Source of the DNA: Streptomyces griseicoloratus | GTDB lineage: Bacteria; Actinomycetota; Actinomycetes; Streptomycetales; Streptomycetaceae | Direction of reading: 5' to 3' | Assembly (NCBI RefSeq): GCF_014534645.1 | Contig: NZ_JACVQF010000174.1 | Coordinates: 1 to 45,827, forward strand | DNA length: 45,827 nt | Part shown: positions 26,314 through 34,721 of the stretch, in pieces | Position numbering within the stretch: the stretch's first letter is position 1 | Layout of the letters: every line of letters begins with the position of its first letter | Notes under the pieces: model-generated | Database searches by the model: none | The model's input: the letters and a program-made list of their open reading frames with translations, nothing else | What the model was told of the DNA's origin: nothing | Program-made: the position numbers and the translations under genes

Positions 26314-28491
26314 TCAGCGGCCGTCGGTGAAGACCTCCCCCTTCTCCGCCTTCTCCACCAGCAGCGCGGGCGGCGCGAACCGGTCGCCGTAGCGCTCGGC
26401 CAGCTCACGCGCGCGTGCCACGAAGCCGGGCAGGCCCCCCTCGTAGCCGTTGATGTACTGCAGGACGCCGCCGGTCCAGCCCGGGAAGCCGATGCCGAAG
26501 ATCGAGCCGATGTTGGCGTCGGCGACGGAGGTCAGCACGCCCTCCTCCAGCAGCCGGACGGTGTCCAGCGCCTCGGAGAACAGCATGCGCTCCTGCATGT
26601 CCCGGAACGGGATCTCGTACCCGGGCTTGGTGAAGTGCTCCCTCAGACCCGGCCACAGGCCGGCCCGCTTGCCGTCCTCCCCGTACTCGTAGAAGCCGGC
26701 GCCGCCGCTGCGGCCGGGGCGGGAGAACTCGTCGACCATGCGGTCGATGACGGCCTCGGCGGGGTGCGGGGTCCAGGTGCCGCCGCTCTCCTCCACGGCC
26801 CGCCTGGTCTCGTTGCGGATCTTGCGGGGCAGGGTGAGCGTCAGCTCGTCCATCAGGGAGAGCACCTTGGCCGGGTAGCCGGCCTGCGCGGCGGCCTGCT
26901 CCACGGAGGCGGGCTCGATGCCCTCGCCGACCATGGCGACGCCCTCGTTGATGAAGTGGCCGATGACGCGGGAGGTGAAGAAGCCGCGCGAGTCGTTGAC
27001 GACGATCGGCGTCTTCTTGATCTGCCGGACCAGGTCGAAGGCGCGGGCCAGGGCCTCGTCGCCGGTGCGCTCGCCCTTGATGATCTCCACCAGCGGCATC
27101 TTGTCGACGGGCGAGAAGAAGTGCAGCCCGATGAAGTCGGCCTGGCGCTCGACGCCCTCGGCGAGGGCGGTGATGGGGAGGGTGGAGGTGTTGGAGCACA
27201 GCAGCGCGTCGGGGGCGACGACGTTCTGGATCTCCTGGAAGACCTTGTGCTTGAGGGAGGTGTCCTCGAACACGGCCTCGATGACCGCGTCGCAGCCGGC
27301 CAGGTCGGCGACCTCCGCGGTGGGCGTGATGCGGGCGAGCAGGGCGTCGGCCTTCTCCCGGGTCGTACGGCCCTTGTCGACGGCCTTGGCGCACAGCTTC
27401 TCGGAGTAGCCCTTGCCCTTGACGGCCGCCTCCAGGGACACGTCCTTCAGGACGACGTCGATGCCGGCGCGGGCGCAGGAGTAGGCGATGCCGGCGCCCA
27501 TCATGCCGGCGCCGAGGACGGCGACCTTGCGGACCTGGCGGGGCTCGATGCCCTGGGGGCGGTTGGCGCCGGAGTTGACCGCCTGGAGGTCGAAGAAGAA
27601 CGCCTGGATCATGTTCTTCGAGGTCTGGCCGGCGGCCAGCTCCACGAAGTAGCGGGCCTCGATGACCTGGGCGGTCTCGAAGTCGACCTGGGAGCCCTCG
27701 ACGGCGGCGGCCATGATGTTGCGCGGGGCCGGGTAGGGGGCGCCGTTGGTCTGCTTGCGCAGGTTGGCCGGGAAGGCGGGCAGGTTGGCCGCGAACTTGG
27801 GGTGCGCGGGCGTGCCGCCGGGGATGCGGTAGCCGGGCCTGTCCCAGGGCTGGGCGGACTCGGGGTTGGCGTCGATGAAGGCGCGGGCCTTGGCCAGCAG
27901 CTCCTCACGGGTCTCGGCCACCTCGTCGACCAGGCCGTTCTCCTGGGCGCGGCGCGGGCTGTACTGGGTGCCCTGGAGCAGTACCTTCAGCAGCGCGTCG
28001 GTGATGCCGAGCAGGCGGACGGTGCGGACGACGCCGCCGCCTCCGGGGAGCAGGCCGAGGGTGACCTCGGGGCAGCCGATCTTGGAGCCGGGCGCGTCGA
28101 GGGCGACGCGGTGGTGACAGGCCAGGGCGATCTCGTAACCGCCGCCCAGTGCGGCGCCGTTGATCGCGGCGACGACCGGCTTGCCGAGGGTCTCGATGCG
28201 GCGCAGGTCGCGCTTGATCGCCATGCCGCCGTCGAACAGCTCCTGCGCGGTCTCCGGGGTGACCCGGATCAGGTCGCGCAGGTCGCCGCCGGCGAAGAAG
28301 GTCTTCTTGGCGGAGGTGACGATGATGCCGCGGATCGAGTCCTTCTCGGCCTCCAGACGGTCGGTGACCGCGGCGAGCGATGCGCGGAACGCCTGGTTCA
28401 TGGTGTTCGCGGACTGGTCGGGGTCGTCGAGGACGAGGGTGACGACGCCGGTGTCGTCCTGTTCCCAGCGGATGGTGGTGCTCTCGGTCAT
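26314..28491 (-). CDS. Multifunctional fatty-acid oxidation protein (enoyl-CoA hydratase / 3-hydroxyacyl-CoA dehydrogenase)
   Basis: A 725-residue FadB/FadJ-type protein for beta-oxidation. Residues ~1-200 are a crotonase domain with the two catalytic glutamates, E120 in GGGYEIAL and E142 in GCPEVTLGLLPG. Residues ~320-500 are the NAD-binding 3-hydroxyacyl-CoA dehydrogenase domain (VAVLGAGMMGAGIAYSCARAG as two adjacent blocks), with catalytic H457 in GLHFFSPVDKMP. The C-terminal helical dehydrogenase domains follow. GGAG precedes the ATG at 28491. It is third in a minus-strand operon after the CoA racemase and the thiolase, with 52 nt from the thiolase stop, so the two form a hydratase/dehydrogenase plus thiolase pair. 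Confidence 0.95.
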   Translation of the reverse strand: MTESTTIRWEQDDTGVVTLVLDDPDQSANTMNQAFRASLAAVTDRLEAEKDSIRGIIVTSAKKTFFAGGDLRDLIRVTPETAQELFDGGMAIKRDLRRIETLGKPVVAAINGAALGGGYEIALACHHRVALDAPGSKIGCPEVTLGLLPGGGGVVRTVRLLGITDALLKVLLQGTQYSPRRAQENGLVDEVAETREELLAKARAFIDANPESAQPWDRPGYRIPGGTPAHPKFAANLPAFPANLRKQTNGAPYPAPRNIMAAAVEGSQVDFETAQVIEARYFVELAAGQTSKNMIQAFFFDLQAVNSGANRPQGIEPRQVRKVAVLGAGMMGAGIAYSCARAGIDVVLKDVSLEAAVKGKGYSEKLCAKAVDKGRTTREKADALLARITPTAEVADLAGCDAVIEAVFEDTSLKHKVFQEIQNVVAPDALLCSNTSTLPITALAEGVERQADFIGLHFFSPVDKMPLVEIIKGERTGDEALARAFDLVRQIKKTPIVVNDSRGFFTSRVIGHFINEGVAMVGEGIEPASVEQAAAQAGYPAKVLSLMDELTLTLPRKIRNETRRAVEESGGTWTPHPAEAVIDRMVDEFSRPGRSGGAGFYEYGEDGKRAGLWPGLREHFTKPGYEIPFRDMQERMLFSEALDTVRLLEEGVLTSVADANIGSIFGIGFPGWTGGVLQYINGYEGGLPGFVARARELAERYGDRFAPPALLVEKAEKGEVFTDGR

Positions 28492-28543
28492 GACAGGGTC
28501 TCCGTAGAAGTCTCTCGGGTCCGGATCCGGGTTCCGCCGGGGA

Positions 28544-29758
<1,215 letters not shown>

Positions 29759-29769
29759 TGGCAGACCTT

Positions 29770-30927
29770 TCACTGAGGGTTTCGGGGTGAGGTCAGGAGT
29801 CGGGGGACGTCCCAGTCGCGGGCCACGGCGTCGGTGTCGGCGCCCGGCCGGGCGGGCCCGGTGCGGATGGCGGTGGGGGTCGCCGAGAAGCGGGGCGCGG
29901 GGGCCGGCTGGGTGATGCCGGCGTGGTCGGTGAAGGTTCCGCGGGCGGCGAGGTGCGGGTGATGCGGGGCCTCCCGGAGGGACAGCACGGGGGCCACGCA
30001 CGCGTCGGAGTCCTCGAAGACGGCCGTCCACTCGTCCCGGGTACGGGCCTTGAACCGGGCGGCGATCGCCTCGCGCAGTTCGCTCCAGCGGGCGGTGTCG
30101 TCGCGGGCCGGCGCCTTGCCGGGGATGCCGAGCAGTTCCATGAACACGTCGTAGAACTGGGGCTCCAGGGCGCCGACCGCCATGTGGCCGCCGTCGGCGG
30201 TCTCGTAGGTGCCGTAGAACGGGCAGCCGCCGTCCAGGAGGTTGGCGCCGCGCCGGTCCTGCCAGCCGCCGGCCGCGAGCATGCCGTGGATCATCGCCGA
30301 GAGGTGGGAGGCGCCGTCGACGATGGCGGCGTCGACGACCTGGCCGGTGCCGGTGGCGCGCGCGTGGTGCAGGGCGGCGAGGACGCCGACGACCAGGTAG
30401 AGGGAGCCGCCCGCGAAGTCGCCGAGCAGGTTGGCGGGGACGGCCGGGGGCGCGTCGGGGGCGCCGATCATGCCCAGGGTGCCGGTGAGGGCGATGTAGG
30501 AGATGTCGTGGCCGGCGCGCGGGGCGAGCGGGCCGTCCTGGCCCCAGCCGGTCATGCGGCCGTAGACCAGGCGGGCGTTGCGGGCGTGGCAGGCCCCGGG
30601 GCCGACGCCCAGGCGCTCGGCGACGCCCGGGCGGTAGCCCTCGATCAGGACGTCGGCGCGTTCGGCCAGGTCGAGGACGCGGGCGGCGCCGTCCGGGGCC
30701 TTGAGGTCGATGATCACCGAGCGCTTGTTGCGGTTGGTGACGTCGTGCGCGGGGTCGATCGCGAGGCCGGGGCCGTCCGGCCGGTCGACGCGGACGACGT
30801 CGGCGCCGAGGTCGGCCAGGAGCATCGCGGCGAACGGACCGGGGCCGATGCCGGCCAGCTCGACCACCCGCACGCCGGTGAGCGGGCCGTGCGGTGGCGT
30901 CGTCGCCGTGGTGCCTGCCGTGGTCAT
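29770..30927 (-). CDS. CaiB/BaiF family enzyme, alpha-methylacyl-CoA racemase-like
   Basis: A 385-residue family III CoA-transferase-fold protein. The fold signature begins with [27 protein letters not shown]140 ([13 protein letters not shown]) and D170 (NLLGDFAGG) have the 30-residue spacing of the catalytic His/Asp of alpha-methylacyl-CoA racemase, so racemisation of 2-methyl-branched acyl-CoA is more likely than CoA transfer. This would prepare branched or sterol-side-chain-like acyl-CoAs for the thiolase and multienzyme encoded downstream. It is first in the operon, with a good promoter and operator upstream. The ATG at 30927 follows GGGGG by 4 nt; the frame is open further but overlaps the regulatory region. 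Confidence 0.88.
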   Translation of the reverse strand: MTTAGTTATTPPHGPLTGVRVVELAGIGPGPFAAMLLADLGADVVRVDRPDGPGLAIDPAHDVTNRNKRSVIIDLKAPDGAARVLDLAERADVLIEGYRPGVAERLGVGPGACHARNARLVYGRMTGWGQDGPLAPRAGHDISYIALTGTLGMIGAPDAPPAVPANLLGDFAGGSLYLVVGVLAALHHARATGTGQVVDAAIVDGASHLSAMIHGMLAAGGWQDRRGANLLDGGCPFYGTYETADGGHMAVGALEPQFYDVFMELLGIPGKAPARDDTARWSELREAIAARFKARTRDEWTAVFEDSDACVAPVLSLREAPHHPHLAARGTFTDHAGITQPAPAPRFSATPTAIRTGPARPGADTDAVARDWDVPRLLTSPRNPQ

Positions 30928-30967
30928 CGGGCCCCCACTCTGTGACACAACTGATGTAACACCAGCG

Positions 30968-30996
30968 ATGCTAGGAACGTGTTCCAGTCGGCACAA
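30968..30996 (-). promoter_or_regulatory. Promoter of acyl-CoA operon (TTGTGC-N17-TAGCAT)
   Basis: On the minus strand TTGTGC (30996-30991) and TAGCAT (30973-30968) are separated by exactly 17 bp. This is a good housekeeping-type promoter placing transcription start near 30961, about 34 nt before the racemase ATG. The leader then contains two copies of a TGTGACAC/TGTAACAC repeat (30941-30948 and 30955-30962). Confidence 0.65.
30974..30985. promoter_or_regulatory. Operator dyad GGAACGTGTTCC inside the promoter spacer
   Basis: GGAAC-GT-GTTCC abuts the -10 and lies wholly between -35 and -10, the classical place for a repressor. Its core resembles KstR-type sites of actinobacterial lipid and sterol catabolism (AAC-N2-GTT with symmetric flanks), though one flank base deviates. 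A second palindrome, AAGCGCTT, lies upstream at 31010-31017. A TetR-type repressor releasing on acyl-CoA is the natural inference; its gene is not in this operon. Confidence 0.55.
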
Positions 30997-31057
30997 GGCC
31001 TGAGCGAGCAAGCGCTTAGCCAATTGTGCCCCGCGGCGCGCGCCGGCCGGGGCACCG

Positions 31058-31438
31058 TCACCGCGCGTCCAGCTCGGCCGCCAGCCGTCTGGGGGCGATG
31101 GCGCGGTAACTCTCCTCCACCCACTCGCACAGCAGCTCGGCCCCGGGTGCGCCCTGCTCCCCCAGCGGGATGCTGACCCAGCCCGATCTGCCGAGTCCGT
31201 AGGCGGCGCGCTCGGCACCGGGGCAGGAGAGGGCATGGGCGTGGGCCGCCTCGTCCGTGAGCTTGAGCGTGACGCCCATCGGGTGGCTGCCGTCGGTCAC
31301 GCCGAGGAAGACGAACACCTTCCTGCCGACCTTCGCGACGGACTCGCCCCAGGGGAACTCCTCGGCGGCGCCCGGCAGACCGAGGGCGAACTCGCGCACT
31401 TTCTCCCACTTCCTGAGGGCGTTCCTGGGCACGGCCAC
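31058..31438 (-). CDS. MmcQ/YjbR family DNA-binding-like protein
   Basis: A 126-residue protein of the MmcQ/YjbR family, a small alpha/beta fold resembling DNA-binding domains. Visible family blocks are LPGAAEEFPWGESVAKVGRK (22-41 region), the KVFVFLG strand, MGVTLKL and the aromatic/Gly-rich turn GLGRSGWVSIPLG. Biochemical function is not established; a member is linked by name to the mitomycin resistance cluster. The GTG at 31438 follows GGAGG by 6 nt. The promoter upstream matches the RecA-independent DNA-damage element with one mismatch, consistent with a protective role. It lies upstream of the acyl-CoA operon but has its own transcript. Confidence 0.85.
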   Translation of the reverse strand: MAVPRNALRKWEKVREFALGLPGAAEEFPWGESVAKVGRKVFVFLGVTDGSHPMGVTLKLTDEAAHAHALSCPGAERAAYGLGRSGWVSIPLGEQGAPGAELLCEWVEESYRAIAPRRLAAELDAR

Positions 31439-31477
31439 CTGGTACCTCCGGGCTCGTCGTCGGGCTCCGCACTCCTC

Positions 31478-31500
31478 ACGCTAGCCTCAGCGACCGACAA
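31478..31500 (-). promoter_or_regulatory. PafBC-type DNA-damage promoter of the YjbR-like gene
   Basis: On the minus strand TTGTCGGTC (31500-31492), 8 nt (31491-31484) and TAGCGT (31483-31478) match TTGTCRGTG-N8-TANNNT with one mismatch in the ninth base. Transcription would start about 30 nt before the GTG, leaving room for the good Shine-Dalgarno. Confidence 0.6.
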
Positions 31501-31550
31501 CGGCGCGTGCTGCGGACCGAGGGGTCGCGGACGGGTGGCGAAGGGGTGTC

Positions 31551-32729
31551 ATGAGCAGGCTGAACAGGGCGGACCGGCCGTACGACGTCGTGCTCTTCGG
31601 GGCGACCGGATTCGTCGGCGGACTCACCGCCGAGTACCTGGCCGCCCACGCTCCCGAGGGGCTGCGCTGGGCGATCGCCGGCCGCAGCGAGGAGAGGCTG
31701 CGGCGGCTGCGCGAGCGGCTGCCGGGCGCCGCCGGTGCCGGCGTGCTGCGGGCCGACGTGTCCGATCCGGCCTCGCTGCGCGAACTCGCCGGGCACGCGC
31801 GCGTGGTGGCCACGGCGGTGGGCCCCTACGTGCGGTACGGCGAGCCGCTGGTCGCCGCGTGCGCCGACGCCGGCACGGACTACCTCGACCTGACCGGCGA
31901 GCCCGAGTTCGTGGACCTGATGTACGTCCGCCATGACGCACGCGCGCGGGAGACGGGTGCCCGGCTGGTGCACGCCTGCGGCTTCGACTCGGTCCCGCAC
32001 GACCTGGGTGTGTACTTCACGGTGCGGCAGCTGCCCGAGGGCGTGCCGCTGACCGTCGACGGCTTCGTGACCGCCGACGCCGCCTTCTCGGGCGGTACGT
32101 TCGCCTCCGCGCTGGGCCAGTTCGCGCGCGTCCGGCAGATGCGGGCCGCGGCGCTGGACCGCCGGCGGCACGAGCCCCGGCTGGTGGGCCGCCGCGCGAC
32201 GACGCCGACGGGCGCGCCGCGGTTCGCCGGGGAGGTCGGGGCGTGGGCGCTGCCGCTGCCGACCGTCGACGCGCAGATCGTGCGGCGCTCGGCGAAGTCC
32301 CTGGAGCGTTACGGCCCCGACTTCCGCTACCGGCACTACGCGGCCGTCCGGCACCTGCCCGTCGCGGTGGGCGGCGTCGCGGCGGTGGGCGCGCTGGTGG
32401 CGGCGGCCCAGGTCCCGCCGGCCCGGCGCTGGCTGTCCGGCCGGCTCAGGCCGGGGGACGGGCCGAGCCCCGAGAAGCGGGCCAGGAGCTGGTTCTCGGT
32501 CCGCTTCGTGGGCGAGGGCGGCGGCCGGCGGGTGTTCACCGAGGTCGCGGGCGGCGACCCCGGGTACGACGAGACGGCGAAGATGTTCGCCGAGGCCGCG
32601 ATGTCCCTGGCCCTCGACGATCTGCCGCCGACGGCCGGTCAGGTCACCACCGCGACCGCGATGGGCGACGCGCTGACCGGGCGGCTGCGGGCGGCGGGGA
32701 TCCGGTTCCGGGTGGCCGCGAGCCGCTGA
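31551..32729 (+). CDS. Saccharopine-dehydrogenase-like / trans-acting enoyl reductase family protein
   Basis: A 392-residue NADP-binding oxidoreductase. The N-terminus YDVVLFGATGFVGGLTAEYL is a Rossmann nucleotide-binding motif; AIAGRSEERLRRL and TAVGPYVRYGEPLVAACADAGTDYLDLTGE are the conserved blocks of the saccharopine dehydrogenase-like NADP domain shared with mycobacterial trans-acting enoyl reductases. A hydrophobic stretch near residues 265-290 (VAVGGVAAVGALVAAAQV) may anchor it to membrane. The mycobacterial relative acts with a polyketide synthase, but none is near, so the substrate is unknown, probably lipidic. The ATG at 31551 follows AAGGGG. It ends 8 nt before a convergent small membrane-protein gene. 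Confidence 0.85.
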   Translation: MSRLNRADRPYDVVLFGATGFVGGLTAEYLAAHAPEGLRWAIAGRSEERLRRLRERLPGAAGAGVLRADVSDPASLRELAGHARVVATAVGPYVRYGEPLVAACADAGTDYLDLTGEPEFVDLMYVRHDARARETGARLVHACGFDSVPHDLGVYFTVRQLPEGVPLTVDGFVTADAAFSGGTFASALGQFARVRQMRAAALDRRRHEPRLVGRRATTPTGAPRFAGEVGAWALPLPTVDAQIVRRSAKSLERYGPDFRYRHYAAVRHLPVAVGGVAAVGALVAAAQVPPARRWLSGRLRPGDGPSPEKRARSWFSVRFVGEGGGRRVFTEVAGGDPGYDETAKMFAEAAMSLALDDLPPTAGQVTTATAMGDALTGRLRAAGIRFRVAASR

Positions 32730-32737
32730 CGGCCCGT

Positions 32738-32884
32738 CTACAGCCCCCAGCCGGCGACGGTGTAGATCATCCCGCCGATCCAGCCCACCCCCGCCAGCAC
32801 GGCGAGCACCAGCCCGACGGTCACGGCACGCTCGACGGGCCGGCTGGGGTGGGCGACGGGCTTCGGGGCTCGGTGCGAGGTCAT
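32738..32884 (-). CDS. Small single-span membrane protein, 48 aa
   Basis: A 48-residue protein (MTSHRAPKPVAHPSRPVERA, then a hydrophobic span). The first 22 residues are basic and Pro-rich; residues ~23-45 (VTVGLVLAVLAGVGWIGGMIYTV) form one transmembrane helix with small-residue spacing. By charge the N-terminus should be cytoplasmic. I do not recognise a family. The ATG at 32884 is chosen as the more compact frame; an in-frame ATG at 32920 would add 12 residues. There is no strong Shine-Dalgarno. Codon bias in the span is Streptomyces-like, which supports coding. It is convergent with the oxidoreductase gene. Confidence 0.6.
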   Translation of the reverse strand: MTSHRAPKPVAHPSRPVERAVTVGLVLAVLAGVGWIGGMIYTVAGWGL

Positions 32885-32927
32885 GCCCCACAGCCTGTCC
32901 GCACCGGCGGCGCCGGACATCCGTACG

Positions 32928-32953
32928 CGTACTCAGGGCCCGTACTCAGAGCC
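32928..32953. repeat. Tandem 13-bp direct repeat (CGTACTCAGRGCC)x2
   Basis: CGTACTCAGGGCC and CGTACTCAGAGCC are adjacent copies differing at one base. They lie between the divergent small genes at 32884 and 33060. This could be a recent slippage duplication or a pair of regulator half-sites. A short hairpin GGGA-CTTT-TCCC follows at 32991-33002. Confidence 0.6.
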
Positions 32954-33059
32954 GTGCGCCCGGACTTCACGTCTCGTTGAGTTCCGACTTGGGACTTTTC
33001 CCCACCGGGTTCCTCCCTCACCGGTGCCCTCGTGAGCAAAAGTGCCAAGAAGGAGTTGA

Positions 33060-33080
33060 ATGACACACTTGAAGGCATGA
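33060..33080 (+). CDS. Six-codon upstream ORF (MTHLKA) coupled to the next gene
   Basis: ATG ACA CAC TTG AAG GCA TGA begins four bases after AAGGAG (33050-33055), the only proper Shine-Dalgarno in the area. Its TGA overlaps the ATG of the following gene (ATGA), which itself has no correctly spaced ribosome-binding site. The arrangement suggests that ribosomes load on this mini-ORF and reinitiate. The codons are AT-rich and unlike the neighbourhood. Whether the peptide matters or only the coupling is unknown. Confidence 0.45.
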   Translation: MTHLKA

Positions 33081-33271
33081 AATTCGTACTCGAAGTCACG
33101 ATGGACGAGGACGTGTCCGCCGAGGACCGCGCGGGCGAGCTGGGGCGGATCCTGCGGTACTGGGGCGGCAACGTGCGCCACTACGCGCTGCTGCCGGGCG
33201 ACGGTTCGGCGGTGTACGACTCGGAGTACCGGGAGGTGGGCCGCTGGGCCGTCGAGGATCAGGCCGGGTAG
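33077..33271 (+). CDS. Conserved small hypothetical protein, 64 aa
   Basis: A 64-residue acidic protein (MKFVLEVTMDEDVSAEDRAG, then ELGRILRYWGGNVRHYALLPGDG). It reads like a small beta-alpha-beta domain; the RILRYWGGN and VYDSEYREVGRWAVED blocks look conserved, but I know no function. The frame is open upstream to a GTG at 33032, yet that stretch uses AAA, AGT, AAT, ACA and CTT codons that Streptomyces avoids and has no ribosome-binding site, so I start at ATG 33077, overlapping the six-codon leader. The last 13 bp overlap the convergent endonuclease V gene. Confidence 0.65.
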   Translation: MKFVLEVTMDEDVSAEDRAGELGRILRYWGGNVRHYALLPGDGSAVYDSEYREVGRWAVEDQAG

Positions 33272-33954
33272 GTGGCCTCCCGCAGCGCCTTCCGGCACAG
33301 GGCGTCCGCCCTGCGGGTGGTCTCGGGGAGGCGGTAGGCGGGGGTCAGGGCGAGCGTGTGGGCGCAGGCGTTGTCGAGGCTCACCCGGTGGCCGACGGAG
33401 ACGAAGACCGGCTTGACGGCGTCGCGCGTGCGCAGCGCGCGCCCGACCTCCTCGGCGCCCGCCAGCAGTGCGGACGTGCTGCCGCGCGGGGCGCCCGGTT
33501 CGTCGTAGGTGAAGGTGAACGGGTTCTTGGCCACGCCGATCGTGGGCAGGCCGGTGAGCACACCGAGGTGGCTGGCGAGCCCGAAGCGGCGCGGGTGGGC
33601 GAGGCCGTAGCCGTCGCAGACCACCAGGCCGGGCGGGTGGGGCAGGGCGTCCAGGGCGGCGAGGACGGTCGGGATCTCGCGGAAGGCGAGCAGCCCGGGC
33701 ACGTAGGGGAAGGAGATCCGCCCTACGGCGGTGGCCTCGGCGACGACCGCGAGCGTCGCCGCGTCGAGGACGACGGCCGCCGCCGCGACGACGTCCCGTT
33801 CGTCGTCGTAGGCCACGTCGACTCCCGTCACGTGCCCCGTCCCGGGCGGCGGACCGGGCTCGTCGAGCACCACCCGCTCCCGCAGCTCGTCCTGGACGGC
33901 GCGGGCCTGATCCTCGGTGGCGGGCCAGCCCGCCGGTATGCGTACGGTCGTCAT
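33259..33954 (-). CDS. nfi: Endonuclease V (deoxyinosine 3' endonuclease)
   Basis: A 231-residue DNA repair enzyme that nicks one base 3' of deoxyinosine; E. coli Nfi is of similar length. Metal ligands are visible: D46 in VTGVDVAYD, E93 in GLLAFREIP and D114 in VVCDGYGLAHPRRFG; the strand-separating wedge is the PYVPG turn (83-87), and TIGVAKNPF is a further family block. I start at ATG 33954 (MTTVRIPAGW); an ATG three codons upstream (33963) lies inside the inverted repeat and would be nearly leaderless. It is divergent from the YciI gene, the two sharing a mirror-image promoter region, and overlaps the small gene downstream. Confidence 0.92.
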   Translation of the reverse strand: MTTVRIPAGWPATEDQARAVQDELRERVVLDEPGPPPGTGHVTGVDVAYDDERDVVAAAAVVLDAATLAVVAEATAVGRISFPYVPGLLAFREIPTVLAALDALPHPPGLVVCDGYGLAHPRRFGLASHLGVLTGLPTIGVAKNPFTFTYDEPGAPRGSTSALLAGAEEVGRALRTRDAVKPVFVSVGHRVSLDNACAHTLALTPAYRLPETTRRADALCRKALREATYPA

Positions 33955-33960
33955 GGTGGC

Positions 33961-34009
33961 CATGAGCCTAATGGGGCCGCTCACCGGCGGGCGGACGAGT
34001 AGGCTCATG
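33961..34009. promoter_or_regulatory. Mirror-image leaderless promoters: 10-bp inverted repeat CATGAGCCTA / TAGGCTCATG
   Basis: CATGAGCCTA (33961-33970) and TAGGCTCATG (34000-34009) are perfect reverse complements 29 bp apart. Each arm contains a TAGGCT hexamer pointing outwards. On the plus strand it lies 7 nt before the YciI ATG; on the minus strand 10 nt before the endonuclease V ATG. The -35 regions must overlap, so only one polymerase could occupy the site at a time. No consensus -35 is visible. Confidence 0.55.
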
Positions 34010-34012
34010 ATC

Positions 34013-34309
34013 ATGTTCGTACTGGAGCTGTCCTACACCGCCCCGCTCGATGCCGTCGACGCCGTGCTGCCGGCGCATGTGGCGTGGCTCGACGAGCAGT
34101 ACGCGAAGGGCGTGTTCCTGGCGTCCGGGCGCAAGAACCCCCGCGACGGCGGGGTGATCATCGCCGTCGCGGGGGACCGGGCGTGGATCGAGGAGATCAC
34201 GGCGGGCGATCCGTTCGTCGCGGCCGGGGTGTGCGCGTACCGCATCACCGAGTTCGCCGCCACGAAGACGGCGCCGGCGCTGGAGCGGTACCGGGAGCAG
34301 CCCGGCTGA
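34013..34309 (+). CDS. YciI family protein
   Basis: A 98-residue YciI-like protein of ferredoxin-like fold (MFVLELSYTAPLDAVDAVLP). The family His/Asp pair is visible: H in LPAHVAWLDEQY and the DGGVIIA strand after KNPRDG; the EITAGDPFVAAGVCAYRITEF block is the conserved C-terminal part with GDPF. YciI proteins are proposed hydrolases or dehydrochlorinases, and the physiological role is mostly unknown. The ATG at 34013 is chosen because TAGGCT lies 7 nt upstream (leaderless); the ATG at 34007 would give MIMFVLEL. It is transcribed divergently from endonuclease V. Confidence 0.8.
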   Translation: MFVLELSYTAPLDAVDAVLPAHVAWLDEQYAKGVFLASGRKNPRDGGVIIAVAGDRAWIEEITAGDPFVAAGVCAYRITEFAATKTAPALERYREQPG

Positions 34310-34319
34310 GGGCTCCGGC

Positions 34320-34649
34320 TCACTTGCCGAGCGCGCGCTGCAGCTCGCCCTTGTTCATGTTCGAACGGCCGTGGATGTCCCGGCGCTTGGCCTCCTGGTA
34401 GAGCTGGTCGTAGGTGGGCCCCTGGGAGCCCTGCCCCGACCCGGACCGCTGCCCGCCCCGCTTGCCGGACGACTTGTCCTGCGTCGAGGTGCGGCTCGCG
34501 CTCTTGGACTCGCCGGACCGGGCGCGTTCCTTGTTCACCGTCCGGGCCGCGATCTCCTTGGCGCGGCCGGTGCTCTCGCCACGGTCCTGCGCGCTCTCCT
34601 TGATGTGCTCGTACTGCCGCTCCCGCTTGGAGCTCGAACCGCGTGGCAT
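34320..34649 (-). CDS. Small basic protein with SAP/Rho-N-like C-terminus (plasmid-stabilization-like)
   Basis: A 109-residue, highly charged protein. Residues 1-75 are low complexity (MPRGSSSKRERQYEHIKESA, later a Ser/Gly/Lys/Gln run), and residues ~78-109 (TYDQLYQEAKRRDIHGRSNM, then NKGELQRALGK) resemble the helix-extended-helix of Rho N-terminal/SAP-type nucleic-acid-binding domains. Streptomyces homologues are often labelled plasmid stabilization protein without evidence. Binding of DNA or RNA is the likely activity. AAGGAAG lies about nine bases before the ATG at 34649. It is convergent with the YciI gene (10 nt). Confidence 0.75.
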   Translation of the reverse strand: MPRGSSSKRERQYEHIKESAQDRGESTGRAKEIAARTVNKERARSGESKSASRTSTQDKSSGKRGGQRSGSGQGSQGPTYDQLYQEAKRRDIHGRSNMNKGELQRALGK

Positions 34650-34721
34650 GTCCGCTCACTTCCTTTCCCGTTCAGCGAACGGATACCCACGTTACGGACA
34701 AACACGGCACCCCGCGCGGCG

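Noticed and set aside
33032-33076. Extension of the 64-aa gene to a GTG at 33032
   Set aside because: Codons AAA, AGT, AAT, ACA and CTT are atypical and no Shine-Dalgarno precedes the GTG.
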